64,000 nt of DNA from Streptomyces tauricus (lineage in GTDB: Bacteria; Actinomycetota; Actinomycetes; Streptomycetales; Streptomycetaceae). A program made the translations under genes and the position numbers. Below are positions 44,007-53,121 of this stretch, piece by piece. The DNA lies in NCBI RefSeq assembly GCF_014650955.1, contig NZ_BMVY01000028.1, positions 1-64,000 of the forward strand. The letters run 5' to 3'. The notes below the pieces were generated by a model. The model did not search any database, had not been told where the DNA came from, and saw nothing but the letters and a program-made list of their open reading frames with translations. Each line of letters begins with the position of its first letter. Positions within the stretch are counted from its first letter, which is position 1.

Positions 44007-46979
44007 ATGGCGCGACGTACCACTTCCAACTCGTCGGGAAGCTCGCCGGGCTCGCCGGGTCCGAGGAATCGGACGCCGCAGCCCCTGCCCGGGCGCAGCC
44101 GCACGGTGGGGGACTTCGTCAAGGCGTTCCTCGCCTTCGTCGCCCTGCTCGTGCTGCTCGTCGGTGTGCCCGGCGCGCTCGCCGTCCAGATCGGCTGGCC
44201 GCTGCCCTCCGGGGCGCCGGACATGGAGTGGCTGCAGCAGGAGATCACCGTCCACACGTTCATCAACGTGCTGACCGTGGTCGTCTGGCTCGCCTGGGCC
44301 CAGTTCACCGCCTGCGTGCTCGTCGAGATGAAGGCCGCGCTGTCCGGTGTCGGCCTGCCCAACCGCGTACCCGGCGCCGGCCCGAGCCAGTTGCTCGCAC
44401 GGCAGCTCGTCGCCGCGCTGCTGCTGGTCGGCGCCGCCGCGGCGAGCTTCACTCCGGGGCTGTCGCAGCTGGGCCAGCAGCTGGAGGGGAACCAGCGGCC
44501 CGCCGTGGCCGCGGCGGCCCAGCAGGCCCCGGGCGGGCTGCTGGCGCAGCAGCAGGAGCAGACCGCCGCGAGCGCCGCCGCGCTGGCCGAGCAGGCCGCC
44601 GACCGCGCCGCGCACGCGGAGACCGAGGGCGCCACGAAGTTCTACCGGATCCAGCCGCCCGAGGGCCGCCACCACGACTCCCTCTGGGAGGTCGCCGAGC
44701 GCCACCTCGGTGACGGACGCCGGTACAAGGAGATCTACCAGCTCAACAAGGACCGTGCGCAGCCCGACGGTTCGAAGCTCTCCGAGGCCAGCCTCATCCG
44801 GCCCGGCTGGATCATGGAGATGCCCGGCGACGCCCGCGGCGGCGAACTCGTCGAGATGCCCGACGAGGCCCCGAAGGTCTCGAAGGACGTCCAGCGGCAG
44901 ATCTCCGACTACGCCAGGACCGGCGGCGCGCACCAGCAAGGTGGCGGGCAGCAAGGGGCCGGGTCCCGCGACCGCGACACCGCGCACATCAGCCTTCCCG
45001 AGCAGCGGCCCGGCGCCGAGCAGGGGCACCAGCAGGGACAGCGGGGCGACGGGCAGGAGCATGTCGCGCCCGCCGCGGGCGAGGGCAGCGGGTTCGGGCT
45101 GCCGCAGGCCCTCCTCGGCGCGCCTCTCCTCGCCGCCGGTCTCCTCGGCGCCCTCGGCCGGCGCCGCCGCCAGGCGCTGTGGCAGTCCGCGCTCGGTGCT
45201 GTCGGCGGGCGCCGCGGCATGGAACCGCCGACGCCGACCGGCGCCGCCGCCGACGCGCAGGACGCGCTGCTGGTGGGCGCCGACCCCGAGGGCGTACGCC
45301 TGCTGGACCGGTCGTTGCGCGGGCTCGCCGCGTCGCTCGCGGGGGAGTCCCGTCCGCTGCCGACCGTGTACGCGGCCTGGATGGGCGGCAACGGCGACCT
45401 GCACCTCCAGCTCGCCCAGCCCGCAGGCCGGCCGCCCGCGCCGTGGCAGCTCGGGCAGGACCAGACGTTCTGGCTGCTGGCCCGCGCCGACGCCGAGCGG
45501 TACGAGGACGTGGACACCGCCGCCCCGTACCCCGGGCTCGTCAGCCTCGGCACGATGGACGACTCGCGGCTGCTGCTCAACCTGGAGTCGGTGCCCGGCA
45601 TCGTCTCGCTGAGCGGCCGCGCGCAGGACCGGGCGGGCGTCTTCGCCTCCGTGGCCGCCGAGTTGGCCACCAACGGGTGGTCCGACCGCATGACCATCAC
45701 CCTCGTCGGCTTCGGCGAGGACCTGACGCCCCTCGCCCCCAACCGGCTCCGCCACCTCGACGACGTCGAGGCGCTCGTGGAGACCATGGAGGCGGAGACG
45801 CGGCAGCGGCGCGGGGCGCTGGGAGCGGCCGGGCACGACTCCGTCCTCACCGGGCGCACGGGGCCCGCCCAGCACACCCGCTGGGCCCCGCATCTCGTAC
45901 TGCTCGCCGCCGAGCCGTCCCCCGAGGACGCCGCCAAGCTCGCCGAACTGGCCGCCGACGCAAGTCGGCTGGGCATCGGATACCTCGTCGGCACGCAGTC
46001 GGGCGACCTGCCCGGCGCCGCCTGGGAGATGGAGATCACCAGCGAGGGCAAGCTCCTCGCGCCGCTCCTCGGCCTCGAACTCGACGCGCAGCTCCTGCCG
46101 GTGTCCCAGCAGCGGGCCGTCGTCGAGCTGTTCACCGCCGCCGACCCCGACCACGACGACGACCGGCCCACCCCGACCCCGCCGTTCCTCGTCGACATCA
46201 GCGAGCAGGGCCGCCCCGCGGTGTACGCGCGGCTCGTCGGCCCGTACGAGATCATCGGACTGGAGACGCCGGACGGCGAGCGCAGCCCGCTGCTCCACGA
46301 GGCGCTGGCGCTGCTGCTCCTGCACCGCGAGGGCGTGCACCCGCGCGTGCTGTCCTCCGCGCTCTGGCCGCGCGGGGTCACCGACGACGTACGGGACGCG
46401 CTCGTCGAGCGGCTGCGCGCCTGGCTCGGCGCCGACCCGGACGGCACACCGCGGCTCGCCGCCGACGCGACCGGGCGGCTCAAGCTCGCCAAGTCCGTGG
46501 TGTCCGACCTGGACGTCCTGCGCTCGCTCTACCACGAGGCCACCCAGGGCCGGGGCGCCGGCAGCCGCGCGGTACGCGGCCGTCTGCTGACCGACGCGCT
46601 GGTACTGGTACGGGGTCCGCTGCTGGCCGAGCGGCCCGAGGGGCGTTACGGCTGGCTGACCCACGAGATCATCGACGCCCAACTGCCGCTCCTCGTCGCG
46701 GACATCGGACTCGCCCTCTCCGCGTTCCATCTGGAGAAGGACCGGGCCGAGAAGGCGATCGAGGCGCTGGACGCGGCCCTCGGCTCCGCGCCCGGCGACG
46801 AGCGGCTGTGGCACGAACTGCTGCGGGCCACGCACGCGACCGGCGACAGCGACCGGCTGAAGCGGCTCGCGGCGGACCTCGTCGCTCGCAGCGGCGCGCG
46901 CGGGCTGCCGCCGCGGACCGAGGCGCTCCTCGACGAGCTGCTGCCGACCTGGCGCAGCGGCGTCGCCGCCGCGGGATGA
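44007..46979 (+). CDS. LysM-BTAD membrane protein of the Tad locus
   Basis: 990 residues. Two helices near 36-60 and 88-115, a third near 145-160, an Ala/Gln-rich coiled stretch (GGLLAQQQEQTAASAAALAE), then a LysM-like domain near 215-275 (DSLWEVAERHLGDGRRYKEI), a fourth membrane segment near 370 (LPQALLGAPLLAAGLLGALG), and a C-terminal winged-helix and bacterial transcriptional activator domain near 755-960 (LTDALVLVRGPLLAE, LALSAFHLEKDRAEKAIEAL). Peptidoglycan binding plus an activator-like domain in one membrane protein suggests a surface sensor for pilus genes, but this is inference. It is 7 nt upstream of the prepilin peptidase gene. Confidence 0.8.
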   Translation: MARRTTSNSSGSSPGSPGPRNRTPQPLPGRSRTVGDFVKAFLAFVALLVLLVGVPGALAVQIGWPLPSGAPDMEWLQQEITVHTFINVLTVVVWLAWAQFTACVLVEMKAALSGVGLPNRVPGAGPSQLLARQLVAALLLVGAAAASFTPGLSQLGQQLEGNQRPAVAAAAQQAPGGLLAQQQEQTAASAAALAEQAADRAAHAETEGATKFYRIQPPEGRHHDSLWEVAERHLGDGRRYKEIYQLNKDRAQPDGSKLSEASLIRPGWIMEMPGDARGGELVEMPDEAPKVSKDVQRQISDYARTGGAHQQGGGQQGAGSRDRDTAHISLPEQRPGAEQGHQQGQRGDGQEHVAPAAGEGSGFGLPQALLGAPLLAAGLLGALGRRRRQALWQSALGAVGGRRGMEPPTPTGAAADAQDALLVGADPEGVRLLDRSLRGLAASLAGESRPLPTVYAAWMGGNGDLHLQLAQPAGRPPAPWQLGQDQTFWLLARADAERYEDVDTAAPYPGLVSLGTMDDSRLLLNLESVPGIVSLSGRAQDRAGVFASVAAELATNGWSDRMTITLVGFGEDLTPLAPNRLRHLDDVEALVETMEAETRQRRGALGAAGHDSVLTGRTGPAQHTRWAPHLVLLAAEPSPEDAAKLAELAADASRLGIGYLVGTQSGDLPGAAWEMEITSEGKLLAPLLGLELDAQLLPVSQQRAVVELFTAADPDHDDDRPTPTPPFLVDISEQGRPAVYARLVGPYEIIGLETPDGERSPLLHEALALLLLHREGVHPRVLSSALWPRGVTDDVRDALVERLRAWLGADPDGTPRLAADATGRLKLAKSVVSDLDVLRSLYHEATQGRGAGSRAVRGRLLTDALVLVRGPLLAERPEGRYGWLTHEIIDAQLPLLVADIGLALSAFHLEKDRAEKAIEALDAALGSAPGDERLWHELLRATHATGDSDRLKRLAADLVARSGARGLPPRTEALLDELLPTWRSGVAAAG

Positions 46980-46986
46980 ACGGCCG

Positions 46987-47739
46987 ATGAATGACCTTCA
47001 GCTGATCGACTGGTTGACCGTCGTCGGCGCCGTCCTGTGGGGCGGCGTCGCCGGTCTGTTCGTGCCCCGGCCCGCGTACCGCTTCTGTGTCGACCCCGAC
47101 GAGCCGTGGACGGACCGGTGTCCCGAGGGGCATCCCCTAGGCGGGTGGATCGGCCTCGCCCGCTGCCGGGAGTGCGGCGGGCGGCGCGGGCGCGCGTACG
47201 GGCCGAGCACCCTCCTCGTCTCCCTCGCCACCGCTCTCGTCTGCGGTGCCCTCGCCGCGGCCACCGGCACCCGGCCCGAGCTGGCCGTCTGGCTGCTGCT
47301 CGCCCCCCTCGGCGTACTCCTCGCCGTCGTGGACTTCCGTGTCCAGCGCCTGCCGGACGTGCTGACGTTGTCCCTCGCGGGAGCCGCCCTGGTCCTGCTC
47401 GCGGGCGCCTGGGCCGCGCCCGAGCACGCCGGTTACTGGCCGACCGCGCTGTACGGATGCCTCGCCCTCGGCGGCGGCTACTTCGTCCTCTTCCTCATCA
47501 GCCCCAACGGCATGGGCTTCGGCGACGTGAAACTCGCCCTCGGCCTCGGCGCAGTCCTCGGCTGGTACGGCTGGGGGACGCTGCTGCTCGGCACGTTCGC
47601 GGGGTTCCTGTTCGGCGGCCTGTACGGGATGGGGCTGGTCGTGGCCCGCAAGGCCGGCCGCAAGACGTCCATCCCGTTCGGCCCGTTCCTGATCGCGGGC
47701 GGGTTCGTGGGTCTGCTCATCGGGGCATTCGCCGCCTGA
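46987..47739 (+). CDS. Prepilin peptidase, A24 family (TadV/CpaA type)
   Basis: 250-residue multi-pass membrane aspartyl protease that cleaves pilin leaders. The two catalytic Asp lie in AVVDFRVQRLPD and MGFGDVKLALG. An N-terminal Cys-containing loop (RCPEGH, RCRECGG) is typical of the bacterial type IV prepilin peptidase cytosolic domain. It would process the Flp pilin and TadE/F pseudopilins at 39-40 kb. Confidence 0.9.
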   Translation: MNDLQLIDWLTVVGAVLWGGVAGLFVPRPAYRFCVDPDEPWTDRCPEGHPLGGWIGLARCRECGGRRGRAYGPSTLLVSLATALVCGALAAATGTRPELAVWLLLAPLGVLLAVVDFRVQRLPDVLTLSLAGAALVLLAGAWAAPEHAGYWPTALYGCLALGGGYFVLFLISPNGMGFGDVKLALGLGAVLGWYGWGTLLLGTFAGFLFGGLYGMGLVVARKAGRKTSIPFGPFLIAGGFVGLLIGAFAA

Positions 47740-47904
47740 GGCGGGGCGTGATACCGGCCGACCCGGGGCGTACGCCGCCTGACGTCGGGTGATCGAATCG
47801 CCTGGCGTACGCTGGATCAGTCCGTCCACCCGTCTCCCACCATCACCCTTATTTTGAAGCGCTGCGCGCCTTTCCTGATTCCCCCTATGAAAGGGACCGC
47901 TCCG

Positions 47905-49104
47905 GTGACCGAGAAGGCCGACCTCCAGTCCGTCCTCGACCGTGCCGCCGAGGGTGGGCGGATCACCCCGGAAGAGGCGCTCGACCTCTACCGCGACGCC
48001 CCGCTGCACGCGCTCGGCTCCGCCGCCGACGCCGTACGCCGCCGCCGGTACGCCGGTACGGAGCACATCGCGACGTACATCATCGAGCGGAACATCAACT
48101 ACACGAACGTCTGCGTCACGGCGTGCAAGTTCTGCGCGTTCTACGCCCCGCCGAAGGCCACCGACAAGGGCTGGACGCGCGACCTCGACGACATCCTGCG
48201 CCGCTGCGCGGAGACCGTCGAGCTGGGCGGCACGCAGATCATGTTCCAGGGCGGACACCACCCGGACTTCGGCGTCGAGTACTACGAGAAGCACTTCTCC
48301 GCGATCAAGGCCGCGTACCCGCAGCTCGTCATCCACAGCCTGGGGGCGAGCGAGGTCGAGCACATGGCCCGGATCTCCAAGGTCTCCGCGGAGGAGGCGA
48401 TCCGGCGCATTCACGCCGCCGGGCTCGACTCCTTCGCCGGCGCCGGTGCCGAACTGCTGCCCGCGCGGCCCCGCAAGGCCATCGCCCCGCTCAAGGAGAG
48501 CGGCGAGCGCTGGCTGGAGATCATGGAGATCGCGCACAACCTGGGCGTGGAGTCCACGTCGACCATGCTGATGGGCACCGGCGAGACCAACGCCGAGCGC
48601 ATCGAGCACCTGCGGATGATCCGTGACGTACAGGACCGCACGGGCGGCTTCCGCGCGTTCATCCCGTACACGTACCAGCCCGAGAACAACCACCTCAAGG
48701 GGCGTACGCAGGCCACGCTCTTCGAGTACCTGCGGATGATCGCCATCGCGCGGCTGTTCATGGACAACGTCGCCCACATCCAGGGCTCGTGGCTCACGAC
48801 CGGCAAGGAGGTCGGCCAGCTGTCGCTGCACTACGGCGCGGACGACCTCGGTTCGATCATGCTGGAGGAGAACGTCGTCTCCTCGGCCGGTGCCAAGCAC
48901 CGCTCGAACCGTATGGAGATCATCGACCTGATCCGCAAGGCCGGGCGGGTGCCGGCGCAGCGGGCCACGACGTACGAGCACCTCGTCGTCCACGACGACC
49001 CGGCGAACGACCCCGTCGACGACCGGGTCCAGTCGCACATCTCGTCGACCGCGATCGAGGGCGGGACCGCTCACCCCGAGCTGAAGCTGCTCGCCTCCAA
49101 CTGA
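47905..49104 (+). CDS. mqnC: Cyclic dehypoxanthine futalosine synthase MqnC (radical SAM)
   Basis: 399-residue radical SAM enzyme that cyclises dehypoxanthine futalosine in the futalosine menaquinone route. The cluster motif is CVTACKFCAFY (C-x3-C-x2-C) near residue 71. Further conserved blocks are MFQGGHHPDFGVEYYE and STSTMLMGTGETN. GTG 47905 gives the usual MTEKADLQ start with GAAAGGG upstream; an ATG at 47887 is an alternative. It works with MqnA at 9.0 kb. Confidence 0.93.
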   Translation: MTEKADLQSVLDRAAEGGRITPEEALDLYRDAPLHALGSAADAVRRRRYAGTEHIATYIIERNINYTNVCVTACKFCAFYAPPKATDKGWTRDLDDILRRCAETVELGGTQIMFQGGHHPDFGVEYYEKHFSAIKAAYPQLVIHSLGASEVEHMARISKVSAEEAIRRIHAAGLDSFAGAGAELLPARPRKAIAPLKESGERWLEIMEIAHNLGVESTSTMLMGTGETNAERIEHLRMIRDVQDRTGGFRAFIPYTYQPENNHLKGRTQATLFEYLRMIAIARLFMDNVAHIQGSWLTTGKEVGQLSLHYGADDLGSIMLEENVVSSAGAKHRSNRMEIIDLIRKAGRVPAQRATTYEHLVVHDDPANDPVDDRVQSHISSTAIEGGTAHPELKLLASN

Positions 49105-49121
49105 GCCCGTAGGAGGACCGG

Positions 49122-49571
49122 TTGGAGACGATCCACGCCGCCGACGAGGTGCGCGTCGCCTGGGACGGCGGAGAGCCGGTCAAGGACGGCGCGGTCGTCG
49201 TGGGGCGGGACCGGATCGGTGCCGTCGGGACGTTCGCGGAGATCCGCGAGCGCTTTCCGGACGCCCGGGTGCGGCGGTGGCCCGGGGTGCTCGGGCCCGG
49301 CCTGGTCCACCGCGGGCCCGTGCCGGACGCGCCCACACCCCGCGAGCGCATCCACGCTCTGCTGAAGCTGGGGGCGGTGGCAGTGCTGGCGGAGTACGCC
49401 GATACGCCCGAACTGCGGGCTGCCGCCGAGCGTACGGACGTGGTCGTGCTGGCCGGTGCCGCGCCGCCCGTGATCCGGCTTACGGGCCGGGCCGATCTTG
49501 CCGTGTTCGGCGAGGACGGCGTGTGCGTGGCCACGGTGTGCGCGGGGCGGCTTGTGCATCGGCGCCGTTAG
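49122..49571 (+). CDS. Imidazolonepropionase-like small protein beside mqnC
   Basis: 149 residues with the beta-rich first part of an amidohydrolase-like fold (RVAWDGGEPVKDGAVVVGRD, VRRWPGVLGPGLVHRGP) but no metal-binding HxH, so it should not be catalytic. TTG 49122 has GGAGG 6 nt upstream, 17 nt after the mqnC stop, so the pair is co-transcribed. I recall this small gene following mqnC in other Streptomyces. Function unknown. Confidence 0.65.
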   Translation: METIHAADEVRVAWDGGEPVKDGAVVVGRDRIGAVGTFAEIRERFPDARVRRWPGVLGPGLVHRGPVPDAPTPRERIHALLKLGAVAVLAEYADTPELRAAAERTDVVVLAGAAPPVIRLTGRADLAVFGEDGVCVATVCAGRLVHRRR

Positions 49572-49642
49572 CACGGCCGGTGCGCTTGGCTCCGCCGGGC
49601 TGGTGGGGTTTCGGGTGCGGGTGCGGTGCGTCGTGGCTGGTC

Positions 49643-49661
49643 GCGCAGTTCCCCGCGCCCC
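49643..49661 (+). repeat. GC-rich intergenic repeat overlapping a stop codon
   Basis: Reverse copy of the repeat (GCGCAGTTCCCCGCGCCCC) at 49643-49661. The minus-strand VOC gene ends at 49661, so its stop codon lies at the edge of the repeat. Confidence 0.75.
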
Positions 49662-50041
49662 TAAAGGGGCTTGGTCGGTGGGGTGAAGAAGTTGACCAGG
49701 TTGCCGTCGGGGTCGCGGAGCAGGAGTGAGCGGTTGCCCCAGGGCATCGTGGTGGGTTCGGATACGAAGTCGGTGACGAACCCGGTCAGGTTCTTGTGAA
49801 CCGCGTCCACGTCGGCGACCAGGAACTCGGTGATCACACTGTGGTTCGCCGCCGGGCGGGCGCTGCCCGGGGCGAACAGCGGAACCGTGCGGGTGCTCGC
49901 GATCGCGAGGGTGGCGGTGGCGGTGCGCAGCTCGGCGAAGTCGTCGTTGGCCCAGGTCGCCGCCACCCCCGTCACCCGCTCGTAGAACGCGACGAGACGG
50001 GCCACATCGCCGGTGATGACGCGGATCGAGACGAAGTCCAT
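49661..50041 (-). CDS. VOC family (glyoxalase-like) protein
   Basis: 126 residues, a single VOC unit: begins MDFVSIRVITGDVARLVAFY, has TEFLVADVDAVHKNL in the middle and ends LLLRDPDGNLVNFF, the usual D-P-x-G-N pattern. The gene is divergent from a WYL regulator, which may control it. Substrate unknown. ATG 50041 chosen; longer in-frame extension would run through the promoter of the regulator. Confidence 0.87.
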   Translation of the reverse strand: MDFVSIRVITGDVARLVAFYERVTGVAATWANDDFAELRTATATLAIASTRTVPLFAPGSARPAANHSVITEFLVADVDAVHKNLTGFVTDFVSEPTTMPWGNRSLLLRDPDGNLVNFFTPPTKPL

Positions 50042-50146
50042 GGTGCTCTCCTCATGCGCCGGAACTGCGGTGCCCGGCTGCTGTGCTCCGCAGACTAGGA
50101 CCGATAGAGGACAGAATCGGCCCGGTATCCGTCCTAGGCTGCGCAC

Positions 50147-51148
50147 ATGCCCAAACCCGCCGGCCGCGTACTGACCCTCCTGGAACTGCTGCAGTCCGGC
50201 GGCACCCGGACCGTGGCCGAACTGGCCGAGCGGCTGGAGGTCGACGGACGGACCGTGCGGCGGTACGTGGGTCAGCTGATCGACCTCGACGTGCCCGTGG
50301 AGTCGGTGCGCGGCCGTTACGGCGGCTACCGGCTGGGCCCCGGCTACCGCCTCCCGCCGCTCATGCTCAGCGACGACGAGGCACTGGCCGTACTGCTCGG
50401 CCTGGTGGCCGGCCGCCGGACAGGGCTGGTGACGGCGGGGCACACGGCGAGCGAGACGGCGTCGGCGAAGATCCGCCGGGTACTGCCCCGGCGGGTGGCC
50501 CGCCGGCTCGACGTACTCCTGGACTCGCTGGCCTTCACGGACCGGCCGGGGGAGTCCGCCACCCCGGACGCGGACGTCCTGCTCACCATCGCCGACGCGG
50601 TGAGCCACCGCCGCCCGGTGGCGATGCGATACACCGGCGGCGACGGCCGCCGCAGCGAACGCACCCTGCACGCCTACGGGATCGTCGCCCACGCGGGCCG
50701 GTGGTACGTCACGGGCAAGGACGTGGGGGACGGTGAGGACGCAGGGAGCGGCAAGGACGTGGGGAGCGGCGAGGACCGTACGTTCCGGCTCGACCGCATC
50801 GCGGACGCGCGGACCCTGCCGGGCTCGTTCGAACCGCCCGCGGACGTGGACCCGGCCCAGCGGGTGGTGACGGGGTTCGCGACGGCCGAGTACCGGCACG
50901 AGGTGCTTCTGCGGATCCAGGGAACGACCGACCAGATCCGCGCCCACCTCCCCGCCTCCGTCGCGCTCCTGGAGGAGAGCGACGAGGAGGGCTGGCTGCG
51001 TGCCCGGATCCGAGCGGAACGACTCGACTGGCTCCCCCCGCTACTGGCCTCCCTGAACCGCCCGTTCGCCATCGAGCACCCCGACGAACTCCGCGACCTG
51101 CTCGCAGCATTCGCAGAACGCCTGACGTCCTACGCCCGCCACCCCTGA
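50147..51148 (+). CDS. WYL-domain YafY-type transcriptional regulator
   Basis: 333 residues: N-terminal winged helix (TRTVAELAERLEVDGRTVRR) near 20-60, then GYRLPPLMLSDDEALAVLLGL and a WYL domain with HAYGIVAHAGRWYVTGKD (Trp-Tyr-Val in place of W-Y-L). A 12-residue duplicated insertion (GKDVGDGEDAGS, GKDVGSGED) follows the WYL motif. Divergent from the VOC gene, so it likely regulates it or itself. Confidence 0.85.
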   Translation: MPKPAGRVLTLLELLQSGGTRTVAELAERLEVDGRTVRRYVGQLIDLDVPVESVRGRYGGYRLGPGYRLPPLMLSDDEALAVLLGLVAGRRTGLVTAGHTASETASAKIRRVLPRRVARRLDVLLDSLAFTDRPGESATPDADVLLTIADAVSHRRPVAMRYTGGDGRRSERTLHAYGIVAHAGRWYVTGKDVGDGEDAGSGKDVGSGEDRTFRLDRIADARTLPGSFEPPADVDPAQRVVTGFATAEYRHEVLLRIQGTTDQIRAHLPASVALLEESDEEGWLRARIRAERLDWLPPLLASLNRPFAIEHPDELRDLLAAFAERLTSYARHP

Positions 51149-51270
51149 GGGGCGCGGGGAACGACAGTCTTCCGCCTCTAGGGGCGCGGGGAACGGCGCA
51201 GTCTTTTGCCTTTGGGGGCGCGGGGAACGGCGCAATCTTTTCGCTTTCAGGGGCGCGGGGAACTGCGCGA
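51149..51270 (+). repeat. Four spaced copies of the GC-rich intergenic repeat
   Basis: GGGGCGCGGGGAAC cores start at 51149, 51181, 51215 and 51250 (spacing 32, 34 and 35 nt), joined by short pyrimidine-rich linkers such as CAGTCTTTTGCCTTTG. The array begins directly after the WYL gene stop and ends before the GH18-like gene stop. The copies are all in one orientation, unlike the palindromic pair at 3.1 kb. Confidence 0.85.
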
Positions 51271-51305
51271 CCAGCCACAGCGCACCCGCACCCGCACCCG
51301 CAGAC

Positions 51306-52355
51306 TCACCCCGTGAACGCCTCGGCGAAGTCCCCCGCCCCCTGCTCGACCCCACTGCAGTTGGTCGCCGCGTCATCCGAATCCGCGTCGTCCCCTTCAC
51401 ACGGCTGGTCCCGGAACGTCGACCACATCGACACCCACGCGACCCCCTTCTCCTCCGCGAACGCCCGCACCTCCGCCGCGTCCGCCAAGGAGAACGTCTC
51501 GTTGTCCACGTCGTTGACACCGAGCATCGAGGTCAGCGCGAGCCCTTTCCACGCCCCGGCGTCGGAGAGCCCGAAGATCTCCTCCAACTGGTCGTGCGCG
51601 GCCCGCGCCGACGTCTTCGCGTAGTCGCCCATGTCCTCGTCGTACGTACTGCCGTAGTTCATGGTCATGATGTTCACCGTGGAGACCTCGACACCCTTGT
51701 CGTTGGCGGACTCCAGCAGCGCGACACTGTCGTCGTCCAGGCCGGACGGCATGACGGGCAGCGTGAAGGTGACCGACAGGTCCTCGCGCTCCTTCTGCAG
51801 CAGCGCGATCGCCTCGGAGCGCAGCGCGACCGAGGCGGAGTCGGTCAACTGCGTGCCCTCGACGTCGAAGTCGGCCTCCGTCGCCCCGGCGGCGTCGAGC
51901 GCCTTCCCGTACACGGCGGCCAGCTCCGACGCGCTGTCGCACGTCGAGGCGAGCTCCTTCCCGGACGCCCCGCCGAAGGAGACCCGCACGGTGGAACCCG
52001 ACTCGGTCAGCGCCGAGATCCGGGATTTCACCGCCGAGTCGCCGATCGCCGTCGTGCCGTTCCACGCCGGAGCGCAGTCGCTGCCGTCCGCGATGACGAA
52101 GGCCAGGTTGTACGTCGACGGGGAGCCGGCCGAGTCGTTGCCGGAGGCGGTGGTGGCGCTGACGTACGGGGCGTAAGCGGTGCCCGACGAACCGTCCGAC
52201 GCGTCGCCGGACGAGCTCTCGGACGGTGACGCGCTGCTCCGCGGAAGACTCGTGGACCCCGATCCGGAGGAGTCGTCCGTCCCCGAGGAACACCCCGCCG
52301 CGGCCAGGGCGATCACACAGGTGAGCCCGGCAGCAGGCCTCAGAAAAGTCCTCAT
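51306..52355 (-). CDS. GH18-like lipoprotein
   Basis: 349 residues. Signal peptide (RTFLRPAAGLTCVIALAA) and lipobox AAGC, Ser-rich linker, then a chitinase-like barrel: YAPYVSATTASG, STYNLAFVIADGS, VRVSFGGASGKEL and FDVEGTQL, where the D-x-E pattern replaces the catalytic DxxDxDxE of GH18 enzymes only in part (TEADFDVEG keeps D and E). It may be a weak hydrolase or a sugar-binding protein. ATG 52355 has a clear signal peptide. Divergent from the matAB-like cluster across 318 nt. Confidence 0.75.
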   Translation of the reverse strand: MRTFLRPAAGLTCVIALAAAGCSSGTDDSSGSGSTSLPRSSASPSESSSGDASDGSSGTAYAPYVSATTASGNDSAGSPSTYNLAFVIADGSDCAPAWNGTTAIGDSAVKSRISALTESGSTVRVSFGGASGKELASTCDSASELAAVYGKALDAAGATEADFDVEGTQLTDSASVALRSEAIALLQKEREDLSVTFTLPVMPSGLDDDSVALLESANDKGVEVSTVNIMTMNYGSTYDEDMGDYAKTSARAAHDQLEEIFGLSDAGAWKGLALTSMLGVNDVDNETFSLADAAEVRAFAEEKGVAWVSMWSTFRDQPCEGDDADSDDAATNCSGVEQGAGDFAEAFTG

Positions 52356-52673
52356 CGCGCATGCTCCCACTCTCGTGATTTCTGTCTCAACCTGTCTCAG
52401 GATGGAAACAAAGTGTGTTTCCGAAGTGGAAATGTCTCACGGGTGGTCCCGCTGCACGAAGACAGCAAATGCAGAGGAAACACACGACGACAGCCCGACA
52501 AGTGGGGCCAACCGGACCTGAATATACGGACATCGGGCACTTTCTCGGCGGTCACCGGCTCGTGCGGTGATCAAGGATTCTCTCAGGGAAAAGACAGACT
52601 CGGCTGTTTCTCATGGCCGTCTCACAAGAGAATCAGAGTTTCGGACACATAAAGGCTCCCTAATATCCGGGGA
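52356..52673. promoter_or_regulatory. Divergent promoter region of the GH18-like and matAB-like genes
   Basis: 318 nt with many TCTCA motifs (TGTCTCA twice near 52390 and once near 52431, TTTCTCA near 52608, GTCTCA near 52619), an inverted pair GATTCTCT (52576-52583) and AGAGAATC (52627-52634), and a good -10 hexamer TAATAT at 52661-52666 seven nt before the ATG at 52674, which predicts a leaderless transcript. A matching -35 is not clear. Confidence 0.5.
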
Positions 52674-53102
52674 ATGCATTCCGAGCCTGCCATCGAATCC
52701 CACGCCGCTGTGCGCGGCCGCCGCCGCAAACGCGGCAACGGGCCTGAGGACGGTCCCGTGTTCGTTGACAACTCCGGGCGCAGGGCCAAGCTCCTGCGCC
52801 GGATCGGCACTCTCCTCGGCATCGTCTGTATCGGGTACGCGGTCGTGCTCGGCATGGCGTTCATGGGCTGGGGCACCTCGCTCACCCCGTCGTCGCTGCT
52901 GCCCTTCGGGGCCGGCGGCCCGAACGCCGGCCAGAACTCCGGGCCCGGCGGCGGTCTCCAGCCGCAGGGCGGTACCGGCAGCCCGCCCGCCCGGCCCACC
53001 GGCACACCGCCCTCGGGCGTTCCCACCGGCGCCGCGCCCACCGCCGCCCCGTCGGCGTCCGTCTCCGCCCCGTCCGCGTCCGCCTCCGCGGCCGCCAACT
53101 GA
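52674..53102 (+). CDS. Small membrane protein upstream of the deacetylase/glycosyltransferase
   Basis: 142 residues with one helix (about 42-62, LGIVCIGYAVVLGMAFMG) and a long Pro/Gly/Ser/Ala-rich extracytoplasmic tail (GTPPSGVPTGAAPTAAP). It has the position I would expect of a small partner of a matB-type polysaccharide synthase. The ATG lies 7 nt after a TAATAT, so it is probably leaderless. Function inferred from context only. Confidence 0.65.
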   Translation: MHSEPAIESHAAVRGRRRKRGNGPEDGPVFVDNSGRRAKLLRRIGTLLGIVCIGYAVVLGMAFMGWGTSLTPSSLLPFGAGGPNAGQNSGPGGGLQPQGGTGSPPARPTGTPPSGVPTGAAPTAAPSASVSAPSASASAAAN

Positions 53103-53121
53103 CCGGAACGAACCCACACTC

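Noticed and set aside
43935..46835. Open frame of 966 codons on the minus strand
   Set aside because: It is antisense to the LysM-BTAD gene; composition is Arg/Gly/Val-rich without any recognisable domain, as expected of a GC-rich shadow frame.
51149..51270. Spaced repeats considered as a CRISPR array
   Set aside because: Only four units, spacers of about 15-20 nt similar to each other, and no cas genes.
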